A DNA stretch of 64,000 nt from Alnus glutinosa (taxonomy: Eukaryota > Streptophyta > Magnoliopsida > Fagales > Betulaceae): assembly GCF_958979055.1 (NCBI RefSeq), contig NC_084895.1, positions 1,722,001 through 1,786,000 of the forward strand, written 5' to 3'. Under the pieces are notes generated by a model. That model worked only from the letters and a program-made list of their open reading frames with translations. It did no database searches and had not been told where the DNA came from. Position numbers and translations under genes: made by a program. Of this stretch, positions 44,218-54,910 are shown in pieces; the first letter of the stretch is position 1; each line of letters opens with the position of its first letter.

Positions 44218-45152
44218 ATGCTCCGTTTGTTTCAGCGTAAAAGATTTCGGCAGGGGCGGAGCCAGCCCCCCCAAGTTGGGGGGGCCAAATTGAAAAAAAA
44301 AAATTTGGGGGGGCCAAAATTTGAAAAAATAATAAATTTTGGGGTAAAATTTTAATTTTTTTAAAATTTTTTTTAATTTTTTTTAATTTTTTTTGGGGGG
44401 AGAACCTTGAGGCTTGGGGGGCCCAGGCCCCCCCAAGCCTCAACGTGGCTCCGCCCCTGGATTTCGGTATTTTACGGTGTTTGGTAGAGGCGAAAATAAT
44501 GATCAACGAAAATCATTTTCGGTTTGATCGTAATACCTTCTTTAATTTTTGAAAAACGATTTACGGTTTTAAAAACCGTAAATTGTTTTTCAAAATTATA
44601 TTCTTCGTCTTTACACGCACGTTTGATATTTGACTACCTGAATTCGACAATAGTCGGTCGTCTGAAACTAGGTGGCACCGGAATCCGGCATCATCAAGCC
44701 ACTGAAATAATGCCGGCGACGGAATCCGGCCACCGGAGTACTGCCGGATGCCGAGATCAGGCAGTCGGAATCCGGCGACATCCGGCAACCGCGCCGAATG
44801 CCGGCGGACCAGGTTCCAGTAGAATCTGGCTGGAATCCGACCATGTACAGAAACCGGCCGGATTCAGCCAAAATGGCCGGGATCCGGCCGAATCTGACCG
44901 GATCCGGAGGAGTCCTACCGGAATCCGGCAATTTTGGCCAGATCCGGCCAAGCATGCTCGCCGGAGTCCGGCAACAGCGACTGGTCGTTGCCGAATTCCG
45001 GCGACAGCTGCATTTTCACTTTTCGTAATTTTTTCGTGCTAACCAAACGCCGAAAATATTTTCGAGAAAATAATTTCTTCTGAAATTGATTTCGTCAAAA
45101 ATATTTTACGATGGAAACTATTTTACGTCGAAACAAACAAACAAAGCATTAG
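44218..45152. mobile_element. Mutator-like non-autonomous element with CCGG-rich core
   Basis: The left end TGCTCCGTTTGTTTCAGCGT and the right end (ACGTCGAAACAAACAAACAAAGCA, read inverted) form terminal inverted repeats. The flanks TTTTCGTTT (44209-44217) and TTTTCGTCT (45153-45161) match at 8 of 9 positions, consistent with a 9-bp target duplication. The core at about 44660-45005 is GC-rich with many GGAATCCGGC-type units. A 172-codon frame across it is a by-product of that composition, not a recognised transposase. A hAT MITE is nested in the left part. Confidence 0.65.
44251..44459. mobile_element. hAT-type MITE nested in the Mutator-like element
   Basis: The element begins CAGGGGCGGAGCCA and ends TGGCTCCGCCCCTG, a perfect 14-bp terminal inverted repeat. 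A perfect 8-bp duplication, GATTTCGG, flanks it at 44243-44250 and 44460-44467. Eight-base target duplications are typical of hAT elements. The inside is G-, C- and T-run rich and noncoding. Confidence 0.88.
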
Positions 45153-45195
45153 TTTTCGTCTTTTTCACTTCTTCACTTTTCACTTATTACAAGAA

Positions 45196-45211
45196 GGGGG
45201 GGGGGGGGGGG
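45196..45211. repeat. G16 homopolymer
   Basis: A run of about 16 G occurs just outside the Mutator-like element. Its length is unreliable in most sequencing data. Confidence 0.85.
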
Positions 45212-46029
45212 TAACCAATCTAACAAGTAAATCCCTTGGTTAATGTAAGCTTGCTTAGGAAGATTAATCATAAGCCATCTGACATGGGTAACAAAGAAGC
45301 CTTGGTTATCTGTCAAAATAGCATGCTGAGTATAAACTTTTATCTTTCTTTTTTTAATATAAATGTAAGTAAACTTTTATCAAAATAGCATGATATGATT
45401 TAAAGGTGAAAAGTTGTTTGTTATTATTTTTATTTTGAAAAAAATAAAAAAAAATCGTACCAATTGATCAATGTACCAACTGATCTTAGGCAGGGAAGAC
45501 TTGTTATGCGATTTTCCTAACAATTTGGGCATATTCATATGACTATAGTCATGGGTCTTTTGGAAACTCGCAAACATTTCTAAGCTCTTGATAATATTAA
45601 GACACAAAATTCAAACTTTCTAAGGTTTTTATATTTAATTTCTCTTTAAAAATTAGCGAAAAATTGAATTAGTCTATCAATTGGAATGGTCATTTGAGAG
45701 GAATTACTAAATCTGACTTTTTTTTAAAACAATTTTATTTTAGATGCAGAAATTGCTAAACTATTTTTTTTTTAATAATTTGTAAAAACGTTCCTAATTT
45801 TTTCCTATTTGATTAATTGATTGAAAATCTATATCTTTTAATAGATTTGCTACGTACTACTTGTTCGCAATAAGTGATAGCATAATTGCCTTTTCAACGA
45901 AAATCTTTTGGAAAATGAAAAACACTGGCGTAAACATATGTGATCTGTGCAATTAAGAATACTGTTTAAATATCACTTTCTTCAAAACAGGACTATTGAA
46001 ATACTAAAGAGAGGTGTTTTTTTCACATC

Positions 46030-46138
46030 AATATTATATAATAATTACACAACTTTATTTATATGGGTAAAATTCATGTAGTAGGTTATACTCACATGAA
46101 TTTCACTTTATATAAGTAGAGTTGTATAATTATTATGT
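46030..46138. mobile_element. Small palindromic element
   Basis: TAATAATTACACAACTTTAT and TAGAGTTGTATAATTATTA are inverted copies, extending to AAATTCATGT and ACATGAATTT at the centre. The whole folds back over about 50 bp per arm with several mismatches. It is noncoding. Confidence 0.5.
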
Positions 46139-46535
46139 ATAGTTATTGTGCAATAAACATTTTTCAACACTGAAAAAGAAAAAAAAAGAAATAAAATTTG
46201 ATAAGTGATTAATGCATAACAGTTATACATCACTTTAAAAATATAAAGTGAGACCCATATAATAAATCCTCCTACATGAATCCAACATAGAACCCACCTT
46301 GTGATGAAATATTTACAGTCGTGAAAAATAGAATTTTTTTTTTTTTGGTCATTGGTGGTTGTCATTTTTGCATTCTGTGTGTTTGATGAAATCTCCATAG
46401 GAAAGAGCTTATCAAGTTTCGGTAGTTCGTCGGTCCAGTTTAGCAAGTGAGTCTTCATCAGGAATTTTCCAAAATTTTCTGCTCAAACACTGCCTCTTGT
46501 ACTTGGACAACAGTGGTCCATAAAAATAGCTATTA

Positions 46536-46930
46536 TGCATAGCATTTCTATTGGATTATGTAAAACTTATATTTGGCTAGAATAGATAACATAAATGCTA
46601 AAAACACACTCCATTAGATTATCTATCCTAAATCTAAAGTAGAGTTTTGGTAGATTTGTGAATAGTGCAACTCTACATGTGGAGTTGCACTATTCACCAA
46701 TCTATTCATTATTTTATTGTTTTCTACATACAAAAAGTGAAAAAAGTAAAATGACAAAAAGTAGATAAGAAATAAAAAGAATAAAATAAAAGTAAAAAAA
46801 GAGTATAGAGTTAAGAATAGATAATCGGATGGAGTGTGTCTTTTAAAACCCATTAGCTAAACTAGATAAAGTGAGTTTTAATTAGCTATTTTAGATTGAA
46901 ATATACACGATCCAATGTGAATGCTCTAAC
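46536..46930. mobile_element. MITE-like element with inner palindrome
   Basis: The left edge AGCATTTCTATTGGATTA and the right edge ATCCAATGTGAATGCTCT are imperfect inverted repeats. Inside, GTGAATAGTGCAACTC and GAGTTGCACTATTCAC form an almost perfect 40-bp palindrome at about 46658-46697. The ends and target site are not certain. Confidence 0.45.
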
Positions 46931-47447
46931 AACAAACTACAAAAGCTGCCTTTTAAGTTTCCATCCTTACCTTAATAATAAGAGGAAAATCAAATTAAGT
47001 CCTTAATTTTTCATACGATTTTAATTTAATTATTGAACTTTTAATTTCGACAATTTAGTTCTCAAGTTTTTATATGATTTTAAATAGATGACTCGTCAAT
47101 TTGTCATTTAATTCCTTACCGGTATGTCACATCAGTGCACAACCTGTAAGTGCAGAAATCACTCCTCTTTCACTTTCCAATACTCTGCACCCATTCATTC
47201 GGCCAGATAAATTGACAAGTACTGAAAGTTTTAAAACTCTTAAAATATAGGGCGGGCGGGTGAATATAGGGCACAACAGTCAAAATTTCAAATGTCATCA
47301 TCGTAAGAGGCAGACGTGCCATGGCTGCAGCCTGCACGCACCTTAACCTGAACATGAAATTTCTTTTTATTTTATTTTTCTGTCGGTGGTAGGCCATTTG
47401 TTTTCTTTTTCTTTGGTGGTAGGCCATTAGCAGCTTTATTCTTCCAA
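46931..47447. other. AT-rich spacer, no gene seen
   Basis: This contains a short stretch common in plant spacers near 46990-47110, with AATTTAGTTCTCAAG-type text, and no coding region. Confidence 0.45.
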
Positions 47448-48459
47448 AATTAATCTCCTTGTGAAATGATGAAGTGTTAAATCATTTTTCTACTTTCCTT
47501 TTATCTTTTATTCCTTTGATTCAATCCAAAGCAATGTCTCCTAATTACTATTGCACATATGCCGCATGTAGCTATTTTTTTTTTACATACCAAAACAGAA
47601 CGTTCCATTGAAATATTGTTTCATTGTCCAAAGATTCTCAAGAACTCTAACAGATTGATCATCGATGAAACCGTTAAGGAAATTATTAAATATTGTAATC
47701 ACGTTGCAATTAATATGGAAATATTTTTTCCAAAGGAGATCGGATGTTGAAAATTTTCATTTCAGCAAAGACTTGGCTCAAGTCATCGCCTGAGGTCGTT
47801 TTCCTTTAAGCTAAGGAATATGTGGACACCAGCTTCAATGGTCTGAAAGGGTAGAAAAAAGAAGATAGTGAACAGTCCTTGACGAAATCAGCTGGTAAAA
47901 AAAACAAGCTTTATTTTGTTATTTACATGCAACAAAAGAGTGAGAATCCTTTACCTTCAACATTTACAGGACGGTAAAAAATAAGTTGATTGTATGATGA
48001 AGGGATATCAATTGTCAGTGTTTTGATGGATTGATGGCTTGGGTTAACTGTGTGCTTCTCCCAATTATTTGATCGGATTGAAAGCAATTAAGAGAATCCG
48101 AATCCGAAGTTGGTAAAAAGGTAGATATTTGTTGACTACATGCCACCCGCCACTTGAAAAAAGAGTACTAGGGGTTGTTTGCCCTTTCGCAGTTAAAAAG
48201 CTCCATTTTTCTTGCATTTCGGTAAAGTTGATTGTACTAATTTTGTTCTTCTTTGGTGTAAAAGTAGTTCCTTGGGTGAGAAACTGCTTACCCCTGCCCC
48301 TCGTGGGTCCATCACTCCAATAGCTCTTTCTTTTCCCTCTCATCAATATAACTCCACTTCTTCCTTGTTAAACCAAAACACACCTTCCTATCTATCTGCT
48401 TTTGCTCTGCATTTTGCATTTCCCTTCCTTCATTTCCTTCGATTTCCAAAGAAGAAACC
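47448..48459 (+). promoter_or_regulatory. CNL2 upstream region
   Basis: It matches the CNL1 upstream region in two parts (about 47448-47800 and 48245-48459). The middle of about 440 bp differs, so the two promoters are not identical. The TATA-like ATCAATATAACTCC near 48342 is conserved. Confidence 0.5.
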
Positions 48460-51400
48460 ATGGCTGAGATTGCAACCATTTTTGTCTCTCCCTTCCTTCA
48501 AGTGTTTTTTGAAAAAATGGCATCTAGTGAGTTCGTTGACTTCTTTCGGCAACGAAAACTCTCCGATAGACTCCTGAAGGAGTTGAAGACAACATTCCTG
48601 ACCCTCAATGCAGTGTTTGAAGATGCAGAAGAGTTGCAAGTTACGAAGACTTCAGTGAAAGAGTGGCTTGATGAGCTGAAAGATGCAATCTATGATGCAG
48701 AGGATGTCTTGGATGAGGTTGCATCTGAAGAGTTGCGAAGCAAGGTACGAAAGTTATCCATCTCTGCTTTTCGTAATTCTTTTGTCAAAGAGATAGAGCT
48801 AAAGATAAAAAAGGTACTTGAAAGACTAAAAATTCTAGCACAACAAATAGATCTTTTAGGTCTAAGAGTAGGTGTTGGAGGGAAATTATCTGAAAGATTG
48901 CCCACAACTTCTTTAGTTGAAGAATCTGATATTTGTGGTAGGAATGATGAAAAGGAAGCGATCATTAAAATGTTGCTCTCAGATGATGTAAGCATCAATG
49001 AGATGTGTATAATTGCCATAGTTGGCATGGGAGGAATTGGCAAGACCACCCTTGCTCAGTCTGTATACAATAACAACAAGGTGAAGGAGCACTTTAACAT
49101 TGATGCATGGGTTTGTGTTTCAGAAGAATTTGACGTGGTCAAGGTAACGAAAACAATTCTGGAGGCAGTAACTTCGTCAATTTCTGATATTAAGGATTTA
49201 AATCAGCTTCAACTTAGACTAAAGGAGTGTTTAACGAGAAAGAAGTTTCTACTTGTTTTAGATGATGTTTGGAATGAGACTTATGATCACTGGGAGACAT
49301 TATGCAAACCGTTCAAATATGGGGCACAAGGAAGTAAGGTAATTGTAACAACACGTAGTGATCGTGTTGTATCAGTAGCTAGAGCAATGTCTCATCGTCT
49401 AATGGAGTTACCAGAAGAAGACTGCTGGTCACTATTTGCAAAGCATGCATTCCATGATGGCAACTCTAATGCACATGGAGAGTTAGAAGTAATAGGTAGA
49501 AAAATCATCAAAAAGTGTGGATGCCTTCCATTAGCAATCAAGACAATTGGTGCTCTATTAAGATCTAAACCAGATGTTGATGAATGGGATAAGATATTGA
49601 GGAGTGAATTATGGGATTTGTCAATTGATGAGATAGGAAATATTCTTCCTGCTCTCAGATTAAGCTATAAATATCTCCCATCACATCTAAAGCGATTATT
49701 TGCTTATAGCTCAATCTTTCCAAAGGATTATGCTTTCAAAAAAGACCAGTTAATCATGTTATGGATGGCAGAAGGTTTCCTCCCGCAATCCACAAACAAA
49801 ACAATGGAAGAAGTTGGTAATGAGTATTTCCTCACTCTAGAATCAAGATCATTATTCCAAAAATCTAGTAACGACAAGTCACGTTTTATAATGCACGATC
49901 TTGTGAACGATTTAGCAAAATCTATATCTGGAAATTTTATTTTAAGGTTGGAGGGTGATTGTTCTCACGATATTGTAAACAATACTCGCCACATATCCTA
50001 TTTTTTCAAACAAGATTTTCATAGCTTGAAGAAGTTTGAGACCCTTGACAAGGCTAAGAGGTTGCGCACTTTCCTACATTTTGATATGAGAAGTTTCAAA
50101 TGGTCCTCCTACTACTTGACCAAAAAGGTAATACATGATTTGTTGACGACACTAAGATGTTTACTGGTGCTTTCTTTGTCGAGCTACGAGAACATTACTG
50201 AATTGCCAGATTCAATTGGCAAATTTAAATATCTACGTTACTTGGACCTTTCTTTCACTAATGTGAAAATATTGCCTCATTCTATATGTAAGTTGTGCAA
50301 TTTGCAAACATTGATCTTATTAAATTGTAGAGAGCTCGCTTCATTGCCAAGAGATATGCGGAAACTCGTTAGTTTACGTTATCTTGATATTATCGGAACT
50401 GGCATAAAAGAGATGCCAATACAACTTGGTGAATTAAAATGCCTCCAGACGTTGACTAAATTTATCGTTGGCAAAGGTAATGAGTTGTGCATTGGAGAGT
50501 TAAAAAAATTCACAAATCTTCGGGGATCGCTTTCAATATTGGAGCTCCAAAATGTTGAATCTCCTACTGATGTTCTGAATGCAGCAAGCTTAAGGGATAA
50601 AAAGTATCTCGAAGAGTTGGTATTGGGATGGAAAGATGGTAATAATTTTTCAGAAAGTCAAAGAAGTGTACTCGATAGTCTCCGACCCCATACAAACTTG
50701 AAAAGTCTAACTATTGAATACTATGGTGGTAAAAGCTTTTCAGATTGGGTAGGGCATCCTTCATTCTCTAATGTTGCATCTCTTTATCTAGAAAGCTGTA
50801 AATGTTGCAGCAGCTTGCCACCCCTTGGGCAATTACCCTCTCTGCAAAACCTCTCTATTGTTGGGTTTGATGAAGTTGTTAGAGTGGGTCATGAGTTTTG
50901 TGGCAGTAGTTCTTCTTCAGTTAAGCCATTTGGTTCCCTTAAAGTTCTTATGTTGAAGGAGATGCCAAAGTGGGAGGAATGGGTTTCTTTTGGTGACGAA
51001 AATGGAGGTGGAGCTTTTCCTCAACTTGAGAAGCTTTATATTAGGGACTGTCCTAAGCTAATAGGAGGGTTGCCGGTCCATTTTTCTTCTTTATCCAAAC
51101 TTGATATTATCAAATGTCCACAGTTGGTGGCTCCGCTCCCAGTAACTCCTACTATTCGTGAATTGAAGCTCAACAATTGTAATGAGATATTGTTAAAGGA
51201 ATTGCCAACTGGAATGGAGAAGCTCGTAATTGAAGGATTTAATGCCCTGGTGTCCTTACCGAAGGGAATGATAGACTCGAACAACGGTCTTCAAGAGTTT
51301 CAAATCTATAATTGTTCTTCACTTATGTCCCTTCCAAATGATGGTCTTCCCTTTGCATTAAAAACCCTTGAGATTAACGGTTGTAAGAAGTTAGAGCTCT

Positions 51401-52242
51401 CAACAAACTTCGACTACTCATCCCTTGAAAAATTGTGTTTGCGGGATTTCGATTCTCTCAAGTCCTTTCCATTAGATTTATTCCCAAAGCTTTATCACAT
51501 CGAAATCAACTGGTGTAGCAATCTGGAATCTCTTACCATTCCAGAACATTATGAACATGATTTAGTCACCTTGCGGATTCGTATCTCTTCTTGCCCTAAT
51601 TTTGTATCTTTTCCAAAAGGAGGATTGTGTGCCCCCCTCCTTACATCGTTATGGATCAGTTGTTGTGAGAATCTGAAATCACTTCCAGAAAAAATGCACA
51701 TACTCCTATCTCTTGAGAGCTTGCATATAGAATCCTGTCCAGAAGTTGAGTCGTTTCCTGAAGGGGGCTTGCCCTCCAATCTGAACTCAATTATCATTTG
51801 GCATTGTGAGAAACTCATTGCGAGTCGGATGGGATGGGGTTTGCAGAACCTGCCCATTCTTAAACATTTCTCAATCGGTGGCAAAAATGAAGATTTGGAG
51901 TCTTTCCCAGAGGCACAGTTGCTGCCCACTAGTTTGACCTTTATTTCCATCTGGAACTTTCCAAATTTGAAATCTTTGGACAAGAAGGGGCTTCAACACC
52001 TCATTGCTCTTGAAGATTTGCGTATCTGGAGCTGCCCTAAGCTTAAGTACATGCCAGAACAGGGGTTACCTGCCTCCCTTTCTATTCTAAACATCTCTGA
52101 TTGTCCTTTATTGAAGAAAGAGTGGCAAAGTAAAAAAGGGAAAGAATGGCGCAAGAAGATTGCTCACGTTGAACAGATATGGATTGATGACGAAGTGATT
52201 GAATTGAATAAGCTACAAGATTTCTCAAATTTCGGTACGTGA
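48460..52242 (+). CDS. CNL-type NBS-LRR disease resistance protein (CNL2)
   Basis: This 1260-residue CC-NBS-LRR immune receptor is a close paralogue of CNL1. Motifs are DAEDVLDE (79-86), P-loop GMGGIGKTT (189-197), kinase-2 KKFLLVLDDVW (261-271), RNBS-B KVIVTTR (293-299), GLPL-type CGCLPLA (353-359), RNBS-D LFAYSSIFPKDY (413-424, Leu where CNL1 has Cys) and MHD (478-480). It lacks a stretch of about 12 residues of CNL1 between coiled coil and NB-ARC, and differs most from CNL1 in the LRRs. The frame is single and unbroken. The C-terminus is longer than in CNL1 (ends LQDFSNFGT). The last codons overlap a likely splice donor (TTTCG|GTACGTG), so an alternative end is possible. It is predicted to be intracellular; its pathogen target is unknown. 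Confidence 0.95.
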   Translation: MAEIATIFVSPFLQVFFEKMASSEFVDFFRQRKLSDRLLKELKTTFLTLNAVFEDAEELQVTKTSVKEWLDELKDAIYDAEDVLDEVASEELRSKVRKLSISAFRNSFVKEIELKIKKVLERLKILAQQIDLLGLRVGVGGKLSERLPTTSLVEESDICGRNDEKEAIIKMLLSDDVSINEMCIIAIVGMGGIGKTTLAQSVYNNNKVKEHFNIDAWVCVSEEFDVVKVTKTILEAVTSSISDIKDLNQLQLRLKECLTRKKFLLVLDDVWNETYDHWETLCKPFKYGAQGSKVIVTTRSDRVVSVARAMSHRLMELPEEDCWSLFAKHAFHDGNSNAHGELEVIGRKIIKKCGCLPLAIKTIGALLRSKPDVDEWDKILRSELWDLSIDEIGNILPALRLSYKYLPSHLKRLFAYSSIFPKDYAFKKDQLIMLWMAEGFLPQSTNKTMEEVGNEYFLTLESRSLFQKSSNDKSRFIMHDLVNDLAKSISGNFILRLEGDCSHDIVNNTRHISYFFKQDFHSLKKFETLDKAKRLRTFLHFDMRSFKWSSYYLTKKVIHDLLTTLRCLLVLSLSSYENITELPDSIGKFKYLRYLDLSFTNVKILPHSICKLCNLQTLILLNCRELASLPRDMRKLVSLRYLDIIGTGIKEMPIQLGELKCLQTLTKFIVGKGNELCIGELKKFTNLRGSLSILELQNVESPTDVLNAASLRDKKYLEELVLGWKDGNNFSESQRSVLDSLRPHTNLKSLTIEYYGGKSFSDWVGHPSFSNVASLYLESCKCCSSLPPLGQLPSLQNLSIVGFDEVVRVGHEFCGSSSSSVKPFGSLKVLMLKEMPKWEEWVSFGDENGGGAFPQLEKLYIRDCPKLIGGLPVHFSSLSKLDIIKCPQLVAPLPVTPTIRELKLNNCNEILLKELPTGMEKLVIEGFNALVSLPKGMIDSNNGLQEFQIYNCSSLMSLPNDGLPFALKTLEINGCKKLELSTNFDYSSLEKLCLRDFDSLKSFPLDLFPKLYHIEINWCSNLESLTIPEHYEHDLVTLRIRISSCPNFVSFPKGGLCAPLLTSLWISCCENLKSLPEKMHILLSLESLHIESCPEVESFPEGGLPSNLNSIIIWHCEKLIASRMGWGLQNLPILKHFSIGGKNEDLESFPEAQLLPTSLTFISIWNFPNLKSLDKKGLQHLIALEDLRIWSCPKLKYMPEQGLPASLSILNISDCPLLKKEWQSKKGKEWRKKIAHVEQIWIDDEVIELNKLQDFSNFGT

Positions 52243-52385
52243 ACTTTTCAACCATCTAATTCTATCAGTATATTTACCCAATCTCTTTTAATTTGCTTAG
52301 TTGCTATCTTTGAAAAACAGAATGCTATGCCCACTTCGCCGTCTATTGTTGCTTTTAGATTCGTTTGTTTTGGTGTTGGGCTGAA
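52243..52385 (+). other. CNL2 3' flank with candidate terminal intron
   Basis: A donor at about 52236 (GTACGTG) and an acceptor at 52318-52320 (TTTGAAAAACAG) would remove 85 bp. If spliced, the protein would end N-F-E-C-Y-A-H-F-A-V-Y-C-C-F instead of N-F-G-T. It could equally be a 3' UTR intron, as in CNL1. Confidence 0.4.
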
Positions 52386-52806
52386 ATGGTGGATTTTGAG
52401 AGTCCAAACAGTTCTTTGCTACAGAAGGCAACGAAGTACGGCATCACAAAGCCAATCTCTCTTGCCGGACCCATCGAGGCCGATCTTCAGTGCAATATGG
52501 AATTGGAAAAGGTAAAGATTCGTTCTGATTTATTTTCTTTTTGTTGGCTTGGTTAGATTCGCAATTTGGTGAATTTTCTTATATAAGTAAACGTCTATAT
52601 TGTTTGTAGTTCTTGATTGATTCGAGACTGTATGAGAGTGAGGAAGAAGCTGTGAGGAGACAAGAGGTCCTAGGCCACATCGATCAAGTAATTCATTGGT
52701 TTCGTGGTTTTTCTCACTACCTATTTGAGGAAAAAAAATGTGTCCGAGATGTTTACGTTGAATATGGAGATTGGAGACCATTCTATGCATTGGTGGATGC
52801 ATTATG
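52386..52806 (+). pseudogene. Poly(A) polymerase 5'-end fragment, copy 2
   Basis: Exon 1 (52386-52511) starts MVDFESPNSSLL and contains KYGITKPISLAGPIEADL and MELEK. The GT donor is at 52512 and the AG acceptor at 52608-52609. Exon 2 (52610-52806) begins FLIDSRLYESEEEAVRRQEV and LGHIDQVI, matching FLxDVGLYESxEEAVxREEVLGRLDQIV of plant poly(A) polymerases. After that the sequence (RDVYVEYGDWRPFYALVDAL) leaves the family, and the nucleotidyltransferase core with its GS and DxD residues is absent. It is more complete than the copy at 6293, which lost the start of exon 2. It is either a broken fragment or a short chimeric transcript with unknown use. Confidence 0.78.
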
Positions 52807-52837
52807 GTAAAAAAGTTTTCATTTTGCTGGCCTTGTG

Positions 52838-53426
52838 TGTAACGACCCACCCCTAATGACATAATATTGTCCGCTTTTGGCTCCCCAAACTAGACTTCCC
52901 AGGAGGTCACTCATCCTGAGATTGCTTTCGTAGAAGCACGCTTAACTGTGGAGTTTTAATAGGTTTATAATCATCACGACTTTAAAACACGTGTCATAAA
53001 TGATGCATTTATACTTATAAGCACATCCCCATTCCCAGGCGATGTGGGACGTCACAATTACTCCCTCTTGGGACCCAGCGCCCTCCCTGGCAACCCTCAT
53101 GGGATCACCCAATTCTTGGTGTCCCAGCGAGTGCCCACTAGCAACCCTCATGGGCTTGTGCACGCTCCCACCATCTCAGGCTGGGCAATGGCTCTGATAC
53201 CATTTGTAACGACTCACTCTCAATGACACAATATTGTCTGCTTTTGGCTCCTCAAACCAGACTTCACAGGAGGTCACCCATCCTAGGATTGCTCTCGCAG
53301 AAGCACGCTTAATTGCGGAGTTCTGATAGGTTCATGACCATCACGGCTTTAAAACGCGTTGTGTCATAAATGGTACATTTATACATATAAGCACATCCCC
53401 ATTCCCAGGCTATGTGGGACGTCACA
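52838..53426 (-). mobile_element. Cassandra TRIM, minus orientation
   Basis: This is a full two-LTR element with no coding capacity. In plus coordinates the LTRs are 52838-53056 and 53205-53426, each TG...CA in the element's own orientation. Read on the minus strand, each LTR carries a 5S rRNA-derived stretch (ATCAGAACTCCGCAATTAAGCG and GGATGGGTGACCTCCTG), the hallmark of Cassandra. The primer-binding site TGGTATCAGAGCC lies next to the 5' LTR. The flanks are TTGTG and CTGTG. The unfilled site in the first locus has GGCTGTGTG near 6612, so the original duplication was probably CTGTG with one later change. Confidence 0.92.
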
Positions 53427-54365
53427 CTGTGAGTTTCAAACTGTTCTCTTATATTGATAGAGAATTGGGAATTTGATTCATTTGCGTGGAATCAAATCAT
53501 ATAAACAAACAGAGAATGCAGACTTGCAGTTGCATTGTAAATAGTCCATTTTTTTTTTTAGATTTTACTTTTTCTTTGAATAGAAAGACCAAGACAAGTA
53601 AGTCAATGATTGGCCTTATATACCCAGTTATTTTGCATATTTGTTTGATTTACTGAGATGTTGATTTTTAGTGTACAACTTCTCGGTTTGCTCTGTTTTT
53701 TTCTTCATTTTTTTTTTTTTTTGTTTCTCATACATAATCAAATCCTTAAAAATTTGGTATTTCCTATTATGATTTGAAGCATAAACAACCTACTTCCTTT
53801 TTCCATTCTTTAATAACTTTAAAGCCACAATCTTTCCCCTAAACTTTGGTACCGATTAAGCATAGAAACATGTTGTACTGCTGTCCTATCCATGAATATA
53901 TTCGTATATATCTATTTAGGTGCTAGGAAATTGTTGATTTATCCATATTTTCGATTCCCTGTGCAGAGGTGCGTAGCAGATATTAATTTACTGATTTTAC
54001 TTTATAACAACAACAACAGCATCAGTACTAATAAATGTGATGATAATAAGAGTTTTTTTTTTTTTTATTTGATCCACTTAGTGCGGCACTTGTTTGATCC
54101 AAAGCTTACTTTTTGACTACTAAGACGTGCACACATCATGGATATTGTATTAATATTATGCATACTACATATTTGCATTGTTCATTTTTTGTCTTGCTAT
54201 ATTTAGACGGCATTGCATATGCATCTTTCTATATATTCGTGATAATTACTTCAAGTTGTAGATCTTGTTCCACAGGGTATATAGATATTGTTTGTAGTTA
54301 ATTTTTGAATGTGCCAACCGAGTTTTTTCAAGCATGATTAGGATTTTTGTGGATTGTGCTTGCAG
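53427..54365. other. Noncoding, intron-like DNA (matches 6611-7612)
   Basis: This is collinear with the first locus except for small indels and the Cassandra insertion on its left side. No exon is recognised. Confidence 0.5.
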
Positions 54366-54631
54366 GTAGACATAACAACTAAGTGTAATAGTAAGTTGTG
54401 GAAAAAGCTCAACCAAGTGTCGATAGTGAGGAAATGGATCAAGAAGATAATGTGAACCACAGTGATGATGTGCATGACATTGAAAATGAGGCTATGTGGG
54501 ATGGGAAGGAGATTAAAAGGCACTGGTTAGAGGTATCTCACAAAAACATTTTTGGTGAAAAGGACAAATACCACCTCTCAGATTGCCATTGTTGGTGCCA
54601 ATGTTTGCCCCATTGAGAGCCTTGACTATGA
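54366..54631 (+). pseudogene. CLC-type chloride channel first-exon fragment, copy 2
   Basis: It has the same exon as 7613-7896, with EKAQPSVDSEEMDQED and HDIENEAMWDGKE. A deletion near 54540 shifts the frame, so the NTTSQIAIVGANVCPI signature appears in another frame before ESLDYE near 54631. In this copy the family's Tyr is kept. No membrane helices follow. It is a broken exon copy. Confidence 0.8.
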
Positions 54632-54910
54632 GTTAGCAACCCCAATTGCTCCTGTTTTATTTTTTATTTTTTTTTTCAAGAATAATCTTACCATGTAAAA
54701 CAAGTTATATGAACACCAGAAGTAATACCTTGACAGTATTACTTCTGGCTGATTTGAAACCATATTTTACCAATTGCATGGAATGTTTTATTGGAATTTG
54801 CATTAGCACTATGATAAACTAAGTTATCTTTATTTGTATAAACTATTCATTTCATCTGATACATGTGTGTGTATGTTTTCCATTTCAGTCTACTATGCGT
54901 GTGTTGTTAT
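54632..54910. other. Noncoding, intron-like DNA
   Basis: This is collinear with 7897-8169 of the first locus. No gene is seen. Confidence 0.45.

Noticed and set aside
44524..45042. 172-codon frame with Arg/Pro/Ser-rich product
   Set aside because: It lies in the CCGG-repeat core of a non-autonomous transposon, has similar-length frames on the other strand, and shows no domain.
45196..45211. G-quadruplex or regulatory role for the G16 run
   Set aside because: It is a single homopolymer with no conserved context; length is prone to sequencing error.
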